Of a DNA stretch of 64,000 nt, positions 7,711 to 17,634 are shown piece after piece. The stretch lies in NCBI GenBank assembly GCA_903877135.1, contig CAIRCN010000034.1, positions 1 to 64,000 of the forward strand, written 5' to 3'. Every line of letters begins with the position of its first letter. The first letter of the stretch is position 1. The position numbers and the translations under genes were made by a program. Source of the stretch: an uncultured Opitutia bacterium. Lineage in GTDB: Bacteria > Verrucomicrobiota > Verrucomicrobiia > Opitutales > Opitutaceae. The notes under the pieces were generated by a model that saw only the letters and a list, made by a program, of their open reading frames with translations, was not told the origin of the DNA and ran no database searches.

Positions 7711-8724
7711 ATGAAAATCCAAGGCATCTACACTCCCAATATTGTGCCGTTCAGCAGCACCGGAGCGATCAACGAGCACGAACTCCGCCGCCTGACCTCG
7801 TGGCTCGTGGAGAAGGGAATTCACGGCCTGTATCCCAATGGCAGCACGGGGGAATTCATCCGTCTAAGTTTCGAAGAGCGGCTGCGGGTGGTGCAAATCA
7901 TGGCGAGCGAGAACCGCGGGCGCGTGCCCATCCTCGCCGGTGCAGCCGAGGCCAATATCGACCTCGTGTTGAAAGCCTGCCACGCCTACGCCGACTTGGG
8001 CTGCGCCGCCGTCAGCCTCACCGGGCCTTATTATTATAAGGTGAGCCAGGAGAGCATTGAGCATTATTTCCGAGAGATTGCCGCCCGCAGCCCGATCGAT
8101 ATCCTGCTCTACAACATCCCGCAGTTTTCCAATGAGATCAGCCTGCCGGTCGTGCAGCGTCTGGCTATGGATTGCCCGCGGATAATCGGCATCAAGGACT
8201 CAAGCCGGGATTTCCCCCGTTTCTGCACGATGCTGGCCCAGATCAAGCCGCAGCGGCCCGACTTCGTCTGCTTCACCGGCACCGAGGAGATCCTTTTCCC
8301 GAGTCTCGTGATGGGCGGCGACGGCGGCACGATTGCGAGTTCGGGCGTCATTCCTGAGGTGATCCTGAAAATCTACCGGGACTACCAGACCGGCAACTAC
8401 GCCGAGTGCCGCCGGGTGCAGCTGAAGATTCAGGAGCTGATCAGCACAATGTTCGCTGCCGGCAATTTTCCCGAGGGCTTCCGGGCGGCAGTGGCCTTGC
8501 GCGGCTTCGATCCTGGCCGTCCCCGCTACCCGATGGGACCGCACGAGCAGGAGAGCCTTGAGGAGGCGAAGGGGAAACTCGCCTGCATCTTGGGCGAATG
8601 CGGTTATGCCGAGGCGGCACGCGAGTGCGAACTCCGCCGGCAACGTCCTCCCACAAAACAGCCCGTTACCCGTCAAGACGTGGAGAAAATCGTCCGGGCC
8701 GTGGTGAGCAAATACCAGTCCTGA
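7711..8724 (+). CDS. DHDPS/N-acetylneuraminate lyase family protein
   Basis: 337-residue class I aldolase of the DapA/NanA superfamily. It has the GSTGE substrate-carboxylate motif (residues 44-48), Tyr134 in YNIPQ and the Schiff-base Lys162 in IGIKDSS. Family members form or cleave 2-keto acids with pyruvate; the NAL-type subgroups act on sialic acid or 2-keto-3-deoxy sugar acids. At 337 residues it is about 40 longer than housekeeping DapA. The surplus is a charged C-terminal tail (after about 285) containing a VTRQDVEKIVRAVV segment. It is followed after 19 bases by a GH42-like glycosidase, so a role in sugar-acid catabolism is more likely than lysine synthesis. The start ATG is placed at the family N-terminus (KIQGIYTPNIVPF). 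Confidence 0.85.
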   Translation: MKIQGIYTPNIVPFSSTGAINEHELRRLTSWLVEKGIHGLYPNGSTGEFIRLSFEERLRVVQIMASENRGRVPILAGAAEANIDLVLKACHAYADLGCAAVSLTGPYYYKVSQESIEHYFREIAARSPIDILLYNIPQFSNEISLPVVQRLAMDCPRIIGIKDSSRDFPRFCTMLAQIKPQRPDFVCFTGTEEILFPSLVMGGDGGTIASSGVIPEVILKIYRDYQTGNYAECRRVQLKIQELISTMFAAGNFPEGFRAAVALRGFDPGRPRYPMGPHEQESLEEAKGKLACILGECGYAEAARECELRRQRPPTKQPVTRQDVEKIVRAVVSKYQS

Positions 8725-8743
8725 TCGGCGGTGCGCGAGTCAC

Positions 8744-10948
8744 ATGGCACGACCTATCACTGCCAAGGTTGAAGTGCGCCGCGGCCGGCCCACGCTGCTG
8801 CTCAACGGCACCGCGCAGGCCCCGCTCATCTATGCACTCACCGACTGTCCGGGCGCCCGCTGGTCATGGGAGGAAGTGCCGGCGCGCAATATTTCGCTTT
8901 TCGCTTCCCAGGGCATCCGGTTGTTCCAGCTCAACCTCAATCTCGAGCAGTTGCTAGGCGAGGACCACCGCCTCGACATTACTCTCGCCCGGAAACAAAT
9001 CGCCGGTGTGGTCGCGCAGTGTCCGGACGCCGCCGTCATGCTCCGCTTGAATGTCTTCGCTCCGCTGTGGTGGTGCGCGCGCCACCCTGAAGAGTGCGTT
9101 GGCTACGCTGATATCACGCCGCAAGAACTGCCCGCCTGGGGCCTGAACCGGCTGGTGGGCACGGATGGCGACCGCCCGGTGCGCGCGAGCTTCGCCTCGC
9201 GTGCCTGGCATGGGTGGGCGACGGCGCACCTCCGTGATTTCTGCACACAGTTGGCGGCAACGCCCGAAGGCGACGCCCTGTTCTGCCTGCATCTGGCCAA
9301 CGGCCTCTACGGCGAGTGGCACCAATACGGCTTCCTCCACCACGACCCCGACACCGGGATTGCCGCCACGCAGTCGTTTCGGACGTGGCTGCGCGCACGC
9401 TACGGAACCGACGCCGAACTGGCCCGCGTGTGGCACCGGTCCGATGCCCGCATCGACGAAGCGCTGCCTCCCGACACGTCCGCGCGCGAGCGCGCCGACT
9501 GCGGCCCGCTGCGCGATCCGCGCATACAGCAGGACGTGATCGACTATTTCACTTGGCTGCATTCTACGATGGCGAACGCGCTGCTGGACCTGGCGGCAAC
9601 GGTGAAAATGTCCTGGCCGCGGCCGATCGTGACCGCTGCGTTTCAGGGTTATTTCTACGGGCAGTTCGGGCGCAACGCCGCCGGCAGCCACCTCGCCATG
9701 GACAAGGTGCTCGCCTCCCCGCACCTCGATTGCCTCTGCTCGCCACAATCCTATTCCAAGGGCGTCCGCGCCATGGGCGGCTCTGGCCACGGGCGCGGCA
9801 TCCTCGGCAGCGTGCGCCGCGCCGGAAAGCTCTGGCTCGACGAGAACGACCACGGGACCTTCCTCGTCGGCTGCCCTTGGGACCGGAATTTCAAAACAAC
9901 GCCTGAGGACGACATCGCCTACCTGCGCCGCAACGTGCTCCAGCCCGTCATGCGCGGCGGCGGGCAGTGGTGGTATGACTTCGGCATGGTTGCTGGCACG
10001 CCGTCTTTCACCCTCTACGGCAACGTCGGCTGGTGGGACGACCCGCGTCTAGCCGGAGAAATCGCCGCCATCCAAGGCGTCGTGGCAGCACGGCAGGCCC
10101 ACCCGTTTGTCCGTCCAGCCGATGTGCTCATCGTGCACGACCCGTGGTCATTCTGCCACACGGTGGCTCGCCGCTGGTCACTCGAAGGTTTCAAGTTTGG
10201 CGACCAGCCACCCATCGGGCCCAATCCGTTTTCCGCTCGAGGTATGGACGGTATCCTTGAAGGCCTCTACCACTCCGGACTGATGTTCGACGACGCCTTG
10301 GTAGGCGAACTGGCGACGATGGACCTGTCGCCTTACCGGCTGGTTATTTTCGGCACGACGCCAGTGCTCGATGAAGCGCTCCGTCAGACTATCGCCACCA
10401 GGTTGGCTGGCAGTGGCCGCCACCTCGCCTGCACCGGCTACACGGGCTGGAGCGACGGGCGCGAAGTGAGCGCCGCACTGGCGACCGCGTTGAGCGGCAT
10501 TCCCACGACTGGCCGCGATACTGCCACTCCGACCTCCCGCCTGCAACTCGACGGCGCCACGGAGGAACAAGTGCTCGAGTCGCCGCAGCGCGTCCCTGTC
10601 TACGCAGTGCCCGAGGCTCAGGTCGTCGGCCGCTGGGCCGATGGCGCCATCAGCGCAGCTTGGCGCCGGGACGAGGCGACCACTTGGTGGTCCTTCGCCA
10701 TCGCACCGAACGCGCCATCTGTGCTCCGCTCGCTCGGCCGTTGCGCGGGCTGCCACGTCCTCAACGACCACGACGACGCCACCACACTGGGCGACGGGCT
10801 CCTGATGGTTCACACGCTAAACGGCGGACCGCGCACCCTGCGCCTCCCTGGCGGGCGCACCCTGTCAGTCACTTTGCCGCCGCGCAGCACGACCGTCTTC
10901 GATGCCGCGACCTGCGCGAATCTACTGCCCGCAGTAAGGAACGCTTGA
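8744..10948 (+). CDS. GH42-like beta-galactosidase-family hydrolase
   Basis: 734-residue protein without a signal peptide. It reads as a clan-A TIM-barrel glycosidase of the GH42 style (GH-A beta-galactosidase). Candidate acid/base Glu191 lies in [13 protein letters not shown] and candidate nucleophile Glu367 in [10 protein letters not shown], at the expected separation. A Rossmann-like trimerisation-type domain follows (about 430-600, with LIVHDPWSF and [12 protein letters not shown]), and then a C-terminal beta domain. This matches the three-domain layout of GH42, although the N-terminal sequence is divergent. The exact substrate is unknown. It lies 19 bases after the aldolase gene and is probably co-transcribed with it. 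The catalytic residues are assigned by motif, not by alignment. Confidence 0.7.
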   Translation: MARPITAKVEVRRGRPTLLLNGTAQAPLIYALTDCPGARWSWEEVPARNISLFASQGIRLFQLNLNLEQLLGEDHRLDITLARKQIAGVVAQCPDAAVMLRLNVFAPLWWCARHPEECVGYADITPQELPAWGLNRLVGTDGDRPVRASFASRAWHGWATAHLRDFCTQLAATPEGDALFCLHLANGLYGEWHQYGFLHHDPDTGIAATQSFRTWLRARYGTDAELARVWHRSDARIDEALPPDTSARERADCGPLRDPRIQQDVIDYFTWLHSTMANALLDLAATVKMSWPRPIVTAAFQGYFYGQFGRNAAGSHLAMDKVLASPHLDCLCSPQSYSKGVRAMGGSGHGRGILGSVRRAGKLWLDENDHGTFLVGCPWDRNFKTTPEDDIAYLRRNVLQPVMRGGGQWWYDFGMVAGTPSFTLYGNVGWWDDPRLAGEIAAIQGVVAARQAHPFVRPADVLIVHDPWSFCHTVARRWSLEGFKFGDQPPIGPNPFSARGMDGILEGLYHSGLMFDDALVGELATMDLSPYRLVIFGTTPVLDEALRQTIATRLAGSGRHLACTGYTGWSDGREVSAALATALSGIPTTGRDTATPTSRLQLDGATEEQVLESPQRVPVYAVPEAQVVGRWADGAISAAWRRDEATTWWSFAIAPNAPSVLRSLGRCAGCHVLNDHDDATTLGDGLLMVHTLNGGPRTLRLPGGRTLSVTLPPRSTTVFDAATCANLLPAVRNA

Positions 10949-11028
10949 GAGGAGGTTGCTCTCTGTGCCTGTCCGTGCGCAATCGCGCTTGTCAACGCCC
11001 GCCCGCTCCCTCTGTTTTCGCCCATCCC

Positions 11029-12870
11029 ATGGCCCAAGCCTACACCGAAGCATCAATCAAGACTCTCTCCTCGCTTGAGCACATCCGCCTGCGCCCCGGC
11101 ATGTATATCGGTCGCCTCGGCAGTGGCGCCCACGCTGAGGACGGCATCTACGTCCTGCTGAAGGAGACCATCGACAACAGCATCGACGAATTCACGATGG
11201 GCTACGGTCGGAAGATTGAGGTCGAGCTTGCCGACCGCACTCTCCGCGTGCGCGACTACGGCCGCGGCATTCCGCTCGGCAAGCTCATTGACTGCGTCTC
11301 GATCATCAACACTGGCGCGAAATACGATAGCGAGACGTTCCAAAAATCCGTCGGTTTGAACGGCGTCGGCCAGAAGGCGGTCAACGCGCTAGCCCTCGAG
11401 TATCGCGCACAGGCTTTTCGCGACGGGCAGGCGAAGCTGGTCGAGTTCGCCCAGGGCAAACTCAAGAAAGATCACAAGATCGCGAAGACCGACGAGCGCA
11501 ACGGGACGCTTGTCGAGTTCGTGCCCGACGGGGCGCTCTTCGGGACAGATTTCCGGTTCCGCCCCGAGTTCATCGAGGACATGCTGTGGACCTACGCCTT
11601 CCTCAACCGCGGTCTCACGCTCACGCTGAACGGCAACGCCTTCCGGTCCGAACATGGCCTCCGCGACCTCCTTCAGAAAAACCTCAGCGGCGAGCCGCTA
11701 TACCCGATTGTCCATCTCGAGGGCGACGACATCGAGGTGGCGTTCACCCACGGCGGCCACTACGGCGAGGAGTATTACGCCTTCGTCAACGGTCAGCACA
11801 CCACGATGGGCGGCACGCATCTCGCTGCCTTCCGCGAAGCATTCGTCGACACGGTGCGGAATTTCTTCAAGAAAGACTACGACGCCGCCGACATCCGCCA
11901 ATCAATTGATGCCGCCATCGCCATCCGCGTGATGGAGCCCGTGTTCGAGTCGCAGACCAAGACCAAACTCGGCTCCGCCACCACCGGACCCAACGGGCCG
12001 ACGCTGAAGGAATTTATCGGCAAGTTCATGCAGCAGTCGCTCGACGGCTACCTGCACAAGAACCGCGAGATGGCCGAGGTTCTCAGGCGCAAGATCGAGG
12101 AGAGCGAACTCGAACGCAAGGAGCTCTCCGGCATCCGCGGCCTGGCGCGCGAGCGGGCCAAGAAAGCCTCGCTGCACAACCGCAAACTCCGCGACTGCCG
12201 ACTCCACCTCGGCGACCGGAACGAGCGCGCTGAGGAGAGCACGATCTTCATCGTCGAGGGCGACAGCGCCGCCGGCTCGCTCACCGCCACGCGGGACGTG
12301 CAAACTCAGGCCGTGTTTGCGCTGAAGGGCAAACCGCTAAACACCTTCGGCCTCTCGAAAAAAGTCATCTACGAAAACGAGGAGTTTCATCTCCTGCAGT
12401 CCGCCCTCAACGTCGAGGAGGGCCTCGACGGGCTCCGCTACAACCGGATCGTGATCGCCACCGACGCCGATGTGGACGGCATGCACATCCGGCTGCTCCT
12501 GATTTCGTTTTTTCTCCAATTTTTCCCCGACCTCATCCGGCACGGCCACCTCTTCATCCTCGACACGCCGCTGTTCCGGGTGCGCAATAAGAAGCGCACT
12601 ATCTACTGCTACTCCGAGCAGGAGAAACAGGCCGCCATCGCCGGGCTTGGCGCCACCCACGAGATCACACGCTTCAAGGGCTTGGGTGAAATCTCGGCCG
12701 GCGAATTCAAGGATTTCATCGGTGAAAACATCCGACTGGAGCCCGTTTCTCTCAGCCACCTCCACAGCAGTGACGACCTGCTAGGCTTCTTCATGGGCAA
12801 AAACACGCCCGAGCGGCAGGACTTCATCATCGACAACCTGAAGGTCGAAAAGGACCTCGTGGATGCCTGA
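11029..12870 (+). CDS. parE: type IIA topoisomerase subunit B (ParE/GyrB type)
   Basis: 613 residues from the ATG at 11029; the frame extends upstream, but the family N-terminus ([16 protein letters not shown]) begins here. The GHKL ATPase domain shows ETIDNSIDE (Glu46, Asn50), RDYGRGIP and the [13 protein letters not shown] loop. The transducer domain follows, then the TOPRIM domain with IVEGDSAAG (about 410) and DADVDG (about 479) for magnesium. The length matches ParE rather than the longer GyrB types. It would pair with a ParC/GyrA-type subunit not present in this window to decatenate or relax DNA using ATP. A strong intrinsic terminator follows at 13028. Calling it topoisomerase IV rather than a second gyrase is inference from length. 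Confidence 0.88.
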   Translation: MAQAYTEASIKTLSSLEHIRLRPGMYIGRLGSGAHAEDGIYVLLKETIDNSIDEFTMGYGRKIEVELADRTLRVRDYGRGIPLGKLIDCVSIINTGAKYDSETFQKSVGLNGVGQKAVNALALEYRAQAFRDGQAKLVEFAQGKLKKDHKIAKTDERNGTLVEFVPDGALFGTDFRFRPEFIEDMLWTYAFLNRGLTLTLNGNAFRSEHGLRDLLQKNLSGEPLYPIVHLEGDDIEVAFTHGGHYGEEYYAFVNGQHTTMGGTHLAAFREAFVDTVRNFFKKDYDAADIRQSIDAAIAIRVMEPVFESQTKTKLGSATTGPNGPTLKEFIGKFMQQSLDGYLHKNREMAEVLRRKIEESELERKELSGIRGLARERAKKASLHNRKLRDCRLHLGDRNERAEESTIFIVEGDSAAGSLTATRDVQTQAVFALKGKPLNTFGLSKKVIYENEEFHLLQSALNVEEGLDGLRYNRIVIATDADVDGMHIRLLLISFFLQFFPDLIRHGHLFILDTPLFRVRNKKRTIYCYSEQEKQAAIAGLGATHEITRFKGLGEISAGEFKDFIGENIRLEPVSLSHLHSSDDLLGFFMGKNTPERQDFIIDNLKVEKDLVDA

Positions 12871-13027
12871 GTTGCCGACAGGCGATGCCAGTTCGCGCTG
12901 GTAGAGCAGTCTGCGCCGCTGCGCAAATTTTCCTACAATTTTGAACGTCTGCCCGGCTCGTGCGTCTGTCTCTTCGTTAGTTACCCGTTCTTTTTGGTGT
13001 TCAATGTTTGCAGTTCCAAAAGTCGGC

Positions 13028-13059
13028 AAGGGCGCTGGTCAAAACCAGCGCCCTTCCTT
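13028..13059 (+). terminator. intrinsic terminator after parE
   Basis: A perfect 12-bp stem (AAGGGCGCTGGT, 13028-13039, pairing with ACCAGCGCCCTT, 13044-13055) with a CAAA loop is followed by CCTTTT. It separates the topoisomerase gene from rsmE and is the clearest terminator in the window. Confidence 0.75.
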
Positions 13060-13111
13060 TTGGCGACCACCGAGGCTTGTCTCGCGCGGCACCGCCCGCT
13101 CCACTTCCCCG

Positions 13112-13870
13112 ATGCCTGATTTTCGCGCCTATTGCCTGCCGGCGACTCCCGAACCGATGGAAATAACACTCTCGCCCGAGGAATCGCACCACCTCGTCGC
13201 CGTAAACCGTGCTCGGCCGGGTGACTCTGTGGTCATCTTTGATGGCCGGGGGTCCGAGTGGATTTGTGAACTTGCGAGCGACCGCAAGCACGGCGCCGTG
13301 CTCAAGGTCCGCTTCCGCCAAAAGGCCACGCCCCTGCCCTACCAAATCACACTCGGACAGGCGCTGCCGAAGGGACCGTCGATGGACGCCATCGTCCGCA
13401 AAGCCACCGAAATCGGCGTCGGGCGGATTGTGCCGCTGGAGAGCGAGCGCACCCAAATCCATCTCGACAGCGACCGGTCAGCTCGGAAAATCGACCGATG
13501 GCAGACCGCCGCGCTTGAGGCCGCCAAGCAGTGCGGCAACCCGTTCCTGCCGGAGATCACGCCAGTGCAAAAGGCCGTGGCCTTCATGGAATCGGCGCGC
13601 GGCTACGACCTGAAGCTGATCTCCAGCCTGCATCCCGGCGCGAGTTCGTTGAAGCGGGTGCTCGCAACATTTCAAACCTCCCAAGGTCGACCCCCGCGAA
13701 CAGTGCTCTGGTTGATCGGCCCAGAGGGCGACTTCACGGCGGCTGAGATGAGTCTGTCGCGCACCTCCGGCTTCAAGCCGATCACGCTCGGGCCGCTTGT
13801 GCTGCGCTGCGAAACCGCCGCCACCTACGCGCTCAGCGTGCTGAGCTACGAACTGCAGAACGCCGGCTGA
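13112..13870 (+). CDS. rsmE: 16S rRNA (uracil-1498-N3)-methyltransferase RsmE
   Basis: 252-residue SPOUT-class methyltransferase that methylates U1498 of 16S rRNA with S-adenosylmethionine. An N-terminal PUA-like domain (residues about 1-75, with LSPEESHHLVAVNRARPGD) is followed by the SPOUT domain. The knot motifs are LIGPEGDFTAAEM (about 202-214) and LGPLVLRCETAATYAL (about 227-242). The start is placed at the ATG at 13112 (MPDFRAYC). The frame continues upstream into the terminator region, but that part reads as non-coding. It is followed after 59 bases by a prolyl oligopeptidase gene on the same strand. Confidence 0.92.
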   Translation: MPDFRAYCLPATPEPMEITLSPEESHHLVAVNRARPGDSVVIFDGRGSEWICELASDRKHGAVLKVRFRQKATPLPYQITLGQALPKGPSMDAIVRKATEIGVGRIVPLESERTQIHLDSDRSARKIDRWQTAALEAAKQCGNPFLPEITPVQKAVAFMESARGYDLKLISSLHPGASSLKRVLATFQTSQGRPPRTVLWLIGPEGDFTAAEMSLSRTSGFKPITLGPLVLRCETAATYALSVLSYELQNAG

Positions 13871-13929
13871 GGCGGCGCGCTCAAGCCGAATAGGCTTGGC
13901 CCCGCGCCGTCGCGCGCAAGCGTTTCGGC

Positions 13930-16008
13930 ATGAAAATCCCCCTCTGGTGTCTCCTGCCCCTGCTCCCTCTCGCCTCCACCTTCTCCCAAATGGCCGATCC
14001 CGACCCCAACCAGTGGCTCGAAGACGTGACCGGCGAGCGCGCCCTCACTTGGGCCCGTGCGCACAATGCCATCACGCAACGCGAACTCGAGGATTCCCCT
14101 GACTTCAAGTCCATCCACGACCGGCTGCTCGCCATCTACGACTCGACCGCGCGCATCCCCTACGTGGCGAAACGCGGCGCGTTTTACTACAACTTCTGGC
14201 GCGATGCGCAGCATGCGCGCGGCATCTGGCGCCGCACCACGCTCGCCGAATATCGCAAGCCCGAGCCCGCGTGGGAAATCGTCCTCGACCTCGATGTGCT
14301 CGCGACGGCAGAAAATGAGAACTGGGTGTGGAAGGGCGAGAATTTCCTCTATCCCACTTACGACCGGGCGCTGCTCAACCTCTCGCGGGGCGGCGGCGAC
14401 GCCGTGGTCGTGCGCGAGTTCGACCTCTCCACGAAGAGCTTTGTCGCAAACGGCTTCTCGCTGCCCGAGGCGAAAAGCTCCGTCGACTGGCGCGACCGCG
14501 ATCATGTTTTTGTCGGCACCAATTTTGATGCCGGATCCATGACGACCTCCGGCTACCCACGCATCGTGAAGGACTGGCGGCGCGGCACGCAGTTGGCCGA
14601 GGCGCGGGAGGTATTTGCCGGTGAGTCCGGCGATGTTGCATCGGCGGGTTTCACCTCGAACGAGCCCGGGTTTCACCGCGAGTTTGTTTACCGGGCCATC
14701 GAGTTCTTCAAAGGCAACACCTACATCCGCGTCGGTGACAAATTCGTCAAACTCGACCTGCCCGGGGATGCGCGTGCGAGCACCTTCCGCGAGCACCTCA
14801 CCGTCGCGCTCCGCTCCGCCTGGTCCGTCGGCGGTAAGACCTATCCGGCGGGGGCGCTACTCGCGATTCGTTGGGATAAATTTCTCTCCGGCGGACGCGA
14901 CTTCGCCGTCCTGTTCAAGCCCGGCCCGCGCACGTCGCTTGCCGGCCACAGTAACACGCGCCACCATATCATCGTCAACGAGCTCGAAAACGTCCGCAAC
15001 CGGCTCTACGTCCACACACCGCTGCCTGACGGCACGTGGTCGCGCACGCCGTTGCCCGCACCCGAATTCGGCACGACCTCGGCCACCGCGGTCGACGACG
15101 AGTCGGACGACTACTGGCTGAACGTCACCGACTTTCTCACGCCCTCGAGCCTCATCCTGGGCACGCTCGGCAAGCCGAAGCGCGAGTTGCTGAAGCAGCT
15201 GCCCGCGTTCTTCAACGCCGACGGGCTTGAGGTCACACAACACGAGGCGGTGTCGAAGGACGGCACGCGCGTGCCGTATTTTCAGGTCGCCCGCCGCGGC
15301 CTCGCGCTCGACGGCACCGCGCCAACCTTGCTCTATGGCTACGGTGGCTTCGAAATCTCGGAGACGCCCAACTACAGCGGAGGCCTCGGCGCCTCGTGGC
15401 TCGAGCGTGGCGGCGTTTACGTGCTCGCGAACATCCGCGGCGGCGGCGAATTCGGACCGGCGTGGCATCAGACCGCGCTCAAGGCCAACCGCCAGCGCGC
15501 CTACGACGACTTCATAGCGATCGCGGAGGACCTGATCAAGCGGCGCGTCACCTCGACACCGCACTTCGGCATCATGGGCGGCAGCAACGGCGGCCTGCTC
15601 ATGGGCGTGATGTTCACGCAGCGGCCCGATCTCTTCGGCGCCGTGGTGTGCCAGGTGCCCCTCCTCGACATGCAGCGCTACAGCCACCTACTCGCCGGCG
15701 CCAGTTGGATGGCCGAATACGGCAATCCCGACGTACCCGAGGAATGGGCCTACATCAGCCGCTATTCGCCATACCAGAACGTGAAGGCGGGTGTGAAATA
15801 CCCGCGCATCCTCTTCACCACCTCGACCCGCGACGACCGCGTCCACCCCGGTCACGCGCGCAAGATGGTCGCGAAGATGAACGCTCTGCACCAAGACGTG
15901 CTCTACTACGAAAACATCGAGGGCGGCCACGGCGGCGCGGCAAACAACCGGCAGCAAGCCTACATGAGCGCGCTCGCATTCACGTTTCTGCTGAAGCAAC
16001 TGAAATAG
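13930..16008 (+). CDS. exported prolyl oligopeptidase family (S9A) serine peptidase
   Basis: 692-residue peptidase with a signal peptide (about 1-19: MKIPLWCLLPLLPLASTFS), an N-terminal propeller and a C-terminal alpha/beta hydrolase domain. The catalytic triad is visible: Ser552 in MGGSNGGL, Asp635 in TSTRDDRVHPGH and His667 in EGGHGG. The family cleaves short peptides after proline; the propeller excludes large proteins. The fold order and length match S9A enzymes (about 690-710). It is probably periplasmic. It converges on the fabH-like gene with only 25 bases between the stops and no terminator between them. Confidence 0.9.
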   Translation: MKIPLWCLLPLLPLASTFSQMADPDPNQWLEDVTGERALTWARAHNAITQRELEDSPDFKSIHDRLLAIYDSTARIPYVAKRGAFYYNFWRDAQHARGIWRRTTLAEYRKPEPAWEIVLDLDVLATAENENWVWKGENFLYPTYDRALLNLSRGGGDAVVVREFDLSTKSFVANGFSLPEAKSSVDWRDRDHVFVGTNFDAGSMTTSGYPRIVKDWRRGTQLAEAREVFAGESGDVASAGFTSNEPGFHREFVYRAIEFFKGNTYIRVGDKFVKLDLPGDARASTFREHLTVALRSAWSVGGKTYPAGALLAIRWDKFLSGGRDFAVLFKPGPRTSLAGHSNTRHHIIVNELENVRNRLYVHTPLPDGTWSRTPLPAPEFGTTSATAVDDESDDYWLNVTDFLTPSSLILGTLGKPKRELLKQLPAFFNADGLEVTQHEAVSKDGTRVPYFQVARRGLALDGTAPTLLYGYGGFEISETPNYSGGLGASWLERGGVYVLANIRGGGEFGPAWHQTALKANRQRAYDDFIAIAEDLIKRRVTSTPHFGIMGGSNGGLLMGVMFTQRPDLFGAVVCQVPLLDMQRYSHLLAGASWMAEYGNPDVPEEWAYISRYSPYQNVKAGVKYPRILFTTSTRDDRVHPGHARKMVAKMNALHQDVLYYENIEGGHGGAANNRQQAYMSALAFTFLLKQLK

Positions 16009-16033
16009 CCCGTGCCAAACGTGACGCGATTTT

Positions 16034-17035
16034 TCACCACACCAGCAGTCCGCCCGCAAACGTCAGGCCGGCGCCGACACTGCAGAAGATGATTTTGTCG
16101 CCCGCGTTGAAGATGCCCTCCTCGGCCGCCCACCCCAGCGCCATCGAGACACTCGCGGCGCTCGTGTTGCCGTATTTAGATATCGTCATTACGAACTTTT
16201 CGTAGGGAATGCCCACGCGCTTGCTGACGGCCTTGAGAATGCGCTCGTTGGCCTGGTGCGGCACGACCCACGCGATGTCGGCGGGTTTCAGATTTTCCCG
16301 TGCCAGCGTCTGCTCGATCTGTTCAGAAAAGCCCACAACGGCATGCTTGAACACCGACGCACCGTCCATCTGCAGGTAAAACGAGTCCATGTCGCCACCT
16401 TCGGCAGCCGGCCAAGGGTGCCGGGCGCCGCCGCCGGGCCGTTGAATCGATTCGAACTGCTCCGCGTCGCCCGACAAGCCCATCCGGTGCAGCCGGTGGC
16501 CGCCTTTACCCACGGTAAGGATCGCCGCGCCGGCCCCATCGCCAAAGAGAAACGCCGTGTCGTGGTCATTCGGGTTGGTGATGCGCGAGAGCAGCTCGGC
16601 AGTGACCACGATCAGGTTTTTCGCGGTGCCGCTGCGGATGAACGACCGGCCAACCTCCAGCGCGTAGAGCCAGCCCGAGCAAGCGGCGTTGATGTCAAAC
16701 GCCAGCACCCGCGGAATGCCCAGCAAGCGTGCGAGCGCGCTCGCCATCGAGGGCACAGGCTGGTCGGGAATCAGCGTGGCCAGAATAATACCGTCGATCT
16801 GCTCCACCCGCATGCCGGCTTGGACCAGTGCGTGCAGGACCGCCGTGGCGGCCAACTCGGTCGCGCACTCGTCTTCCGCCGCATGCCGCCGCTCCTTGAT
16901 GCCCGTGAGGCGGACCATTTCGTCCTCTGTCCGGTGCGGGAAGGCTTTAAGTATTTCACTATTGGCTCGCACGGTGGCGGGAACGGCGTAGCCCACCCCG
17001 GCGATGCAAACGGTCTCAGAGGTCAAATTGTTCAT
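16034..17035 (-). CDS. fabH: 3-oxoacyl-ACP synthase III (FabH-like)
   Basis: 333 residues from the ATG at 17035, where the family N-terminus (VCIAGVGYAVPATVRAN) begins; the longer open frame upstream overlaps the next gene and is not protein-like. The catalytic triad is complete: Cys119 in NAACSGWL, His260 in VVPHQANER and Asn290 in SKYGNTSAAS. KAS III enzymes condense an acyl-CoA primer with malonyl-ACP to start fatty acid synthesis; relatives make other ketides. It lies 20 bases downstream of a lipoyl/E3-binding-domain protein. That pairing hints at a primer derived from a 2-oxoacid dehydrogenase, for example a branched-chain acyl-CoA. Whether this is the main FabH or a specialised paralog cannot be told here. 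Confidence 0.87.
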   Translation of the reverse strand: MNNLTSETVCIAGVGYAVPATVRANSEILKAFPHRTEDEMVRLTGIKERRHAAEDECATELAATAVLHALVQAGMRVEQIDGIILATLIPDQPVPSMASALARLLGIPRVLAFDINAACSGWLYALEVGRSFIRSGTAKNLIVVTAELLSRITNPNDHDTAFLFGDGAGAAILTVGKGGHRLHRMGLSGDAEQFESIQRPGGGARHPWPAAEGGDMDSFYLQMDGASVFKHAVVGFSEQIEQTLARENLKPADIAWVVPHQANERILKAVSKRVGIPYEKFVMTISKYGNTSAASVSMALGWAAEEGIFNAGDKIIFCSVGAGLTFAGGLLVW

Positions 17036-17055
17036 CAGTTGAAAGCAGCGTGCGC

Positions 17056-17529
17056 TCAACGCGGGTGTTTGGCGAGATAGCGTTGCACGTCGTCGCCAGA
17101 AACCCGATTGCCCGGACCCGTGGCCTCGATGTCTGAAATCGTCGTCGGATCGAGACCGGCTTCCTGCGCGAGTTTGGTGGCGCGGGGCGTCCAGACCAGC
17201 GCGGCGACAGGTTTCGGTGCCACTGGAGCAGGGACTGCCGCTGCAATGCCCCCCGCGCCGGCCAGATGCCGCTGGCTCTCGTCGGCGGTTTCGATCGAGC
17301 AAAAGAGCTGCCCGGACACCAGAGTCTGGCCCGCTTGGGTGCCGATCATCTTGATTACTCCGTCGCACGGGCTTTCGAACTCAAACGCTGATTTATCGCT
17401 TTCGAGTTCGGCGATCCGCTGGCCCTTGATTACACGGTCGCCCGGCTGCACATGAAGCGCGATGACGTTTAGTTCGCTGACAGTCGCACCCATCGAAGGG
17501 ACGGGAACATCGATAATGAAAGAGGCCAT
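17056..17529 (-). CDS. lipoyl domain plus E3-binding domain protein lacking an acyltransferase domain
   Basis: 157 residues from the preferred ATG at 17529 (MASFIIDVPVPSMG); an in-frame ATG at 17565 would add 12. A complete lipoyl domain (about 3-77) carries the modifiable Lys46 in ESDKSAFE. After an Ala/Pro-rich linker (about 92-108) comes a peripheral-subunit-binding domain (about 111-153, TPRATKLAQEAG, then GNRVSGDDVQRYL). Normal E2 subunits continue for over 200 residues into an acyltransferase domain with an HxxxDG motif; here the gene simply stops. It could be a carrier/E3-docking subunit like protein X, or a swinging-arm partner for another complex. It is followed by the fabH-like gene after 20 bases. 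kdsA lies 105 bases upstream on the same strand. Confidence 0.85.
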   Translation of the reverse strand: MASFIIDVPVPSMGATVSELNVIALHVQPGDRVIKGQRIAELESDKSAFEFESPCDGVIKMIGTQAGQTLVSGQLFCSIETADESQRHLAGAGGIAAAVPAPVAPKPVAALVWTPRATKLAQEAGLDPTTISDIEATGPGNRVSGDDVQRYLAKHPR

Positions 17530-17634
17530 GGCTGATTTGGTGGGCGCAGTCTGCGAGAACATCATCGCTGGTCAAGGGAGCGTGTGTGGGTGACTGTCAC
17601 CGCGTTGCTACGCGCCACGCGCTCCAGCCCTGCC

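Noticed and set aside
10660-11028. N-terminal extension of the ParE frame.
   Set aside because: It overlaps the end of the GH42-like gene and is low-complexity Arg/Pro; topoisomerase similarity begins at 11029.
16034-17368. Longer FabH frame beginning at 17368.
   Set aside because: The added 111 residues overlap the lipoyl protein gene in another frame and are Arg-rich without family similarity; the start at 17035 matches the KAS III N-terminus.
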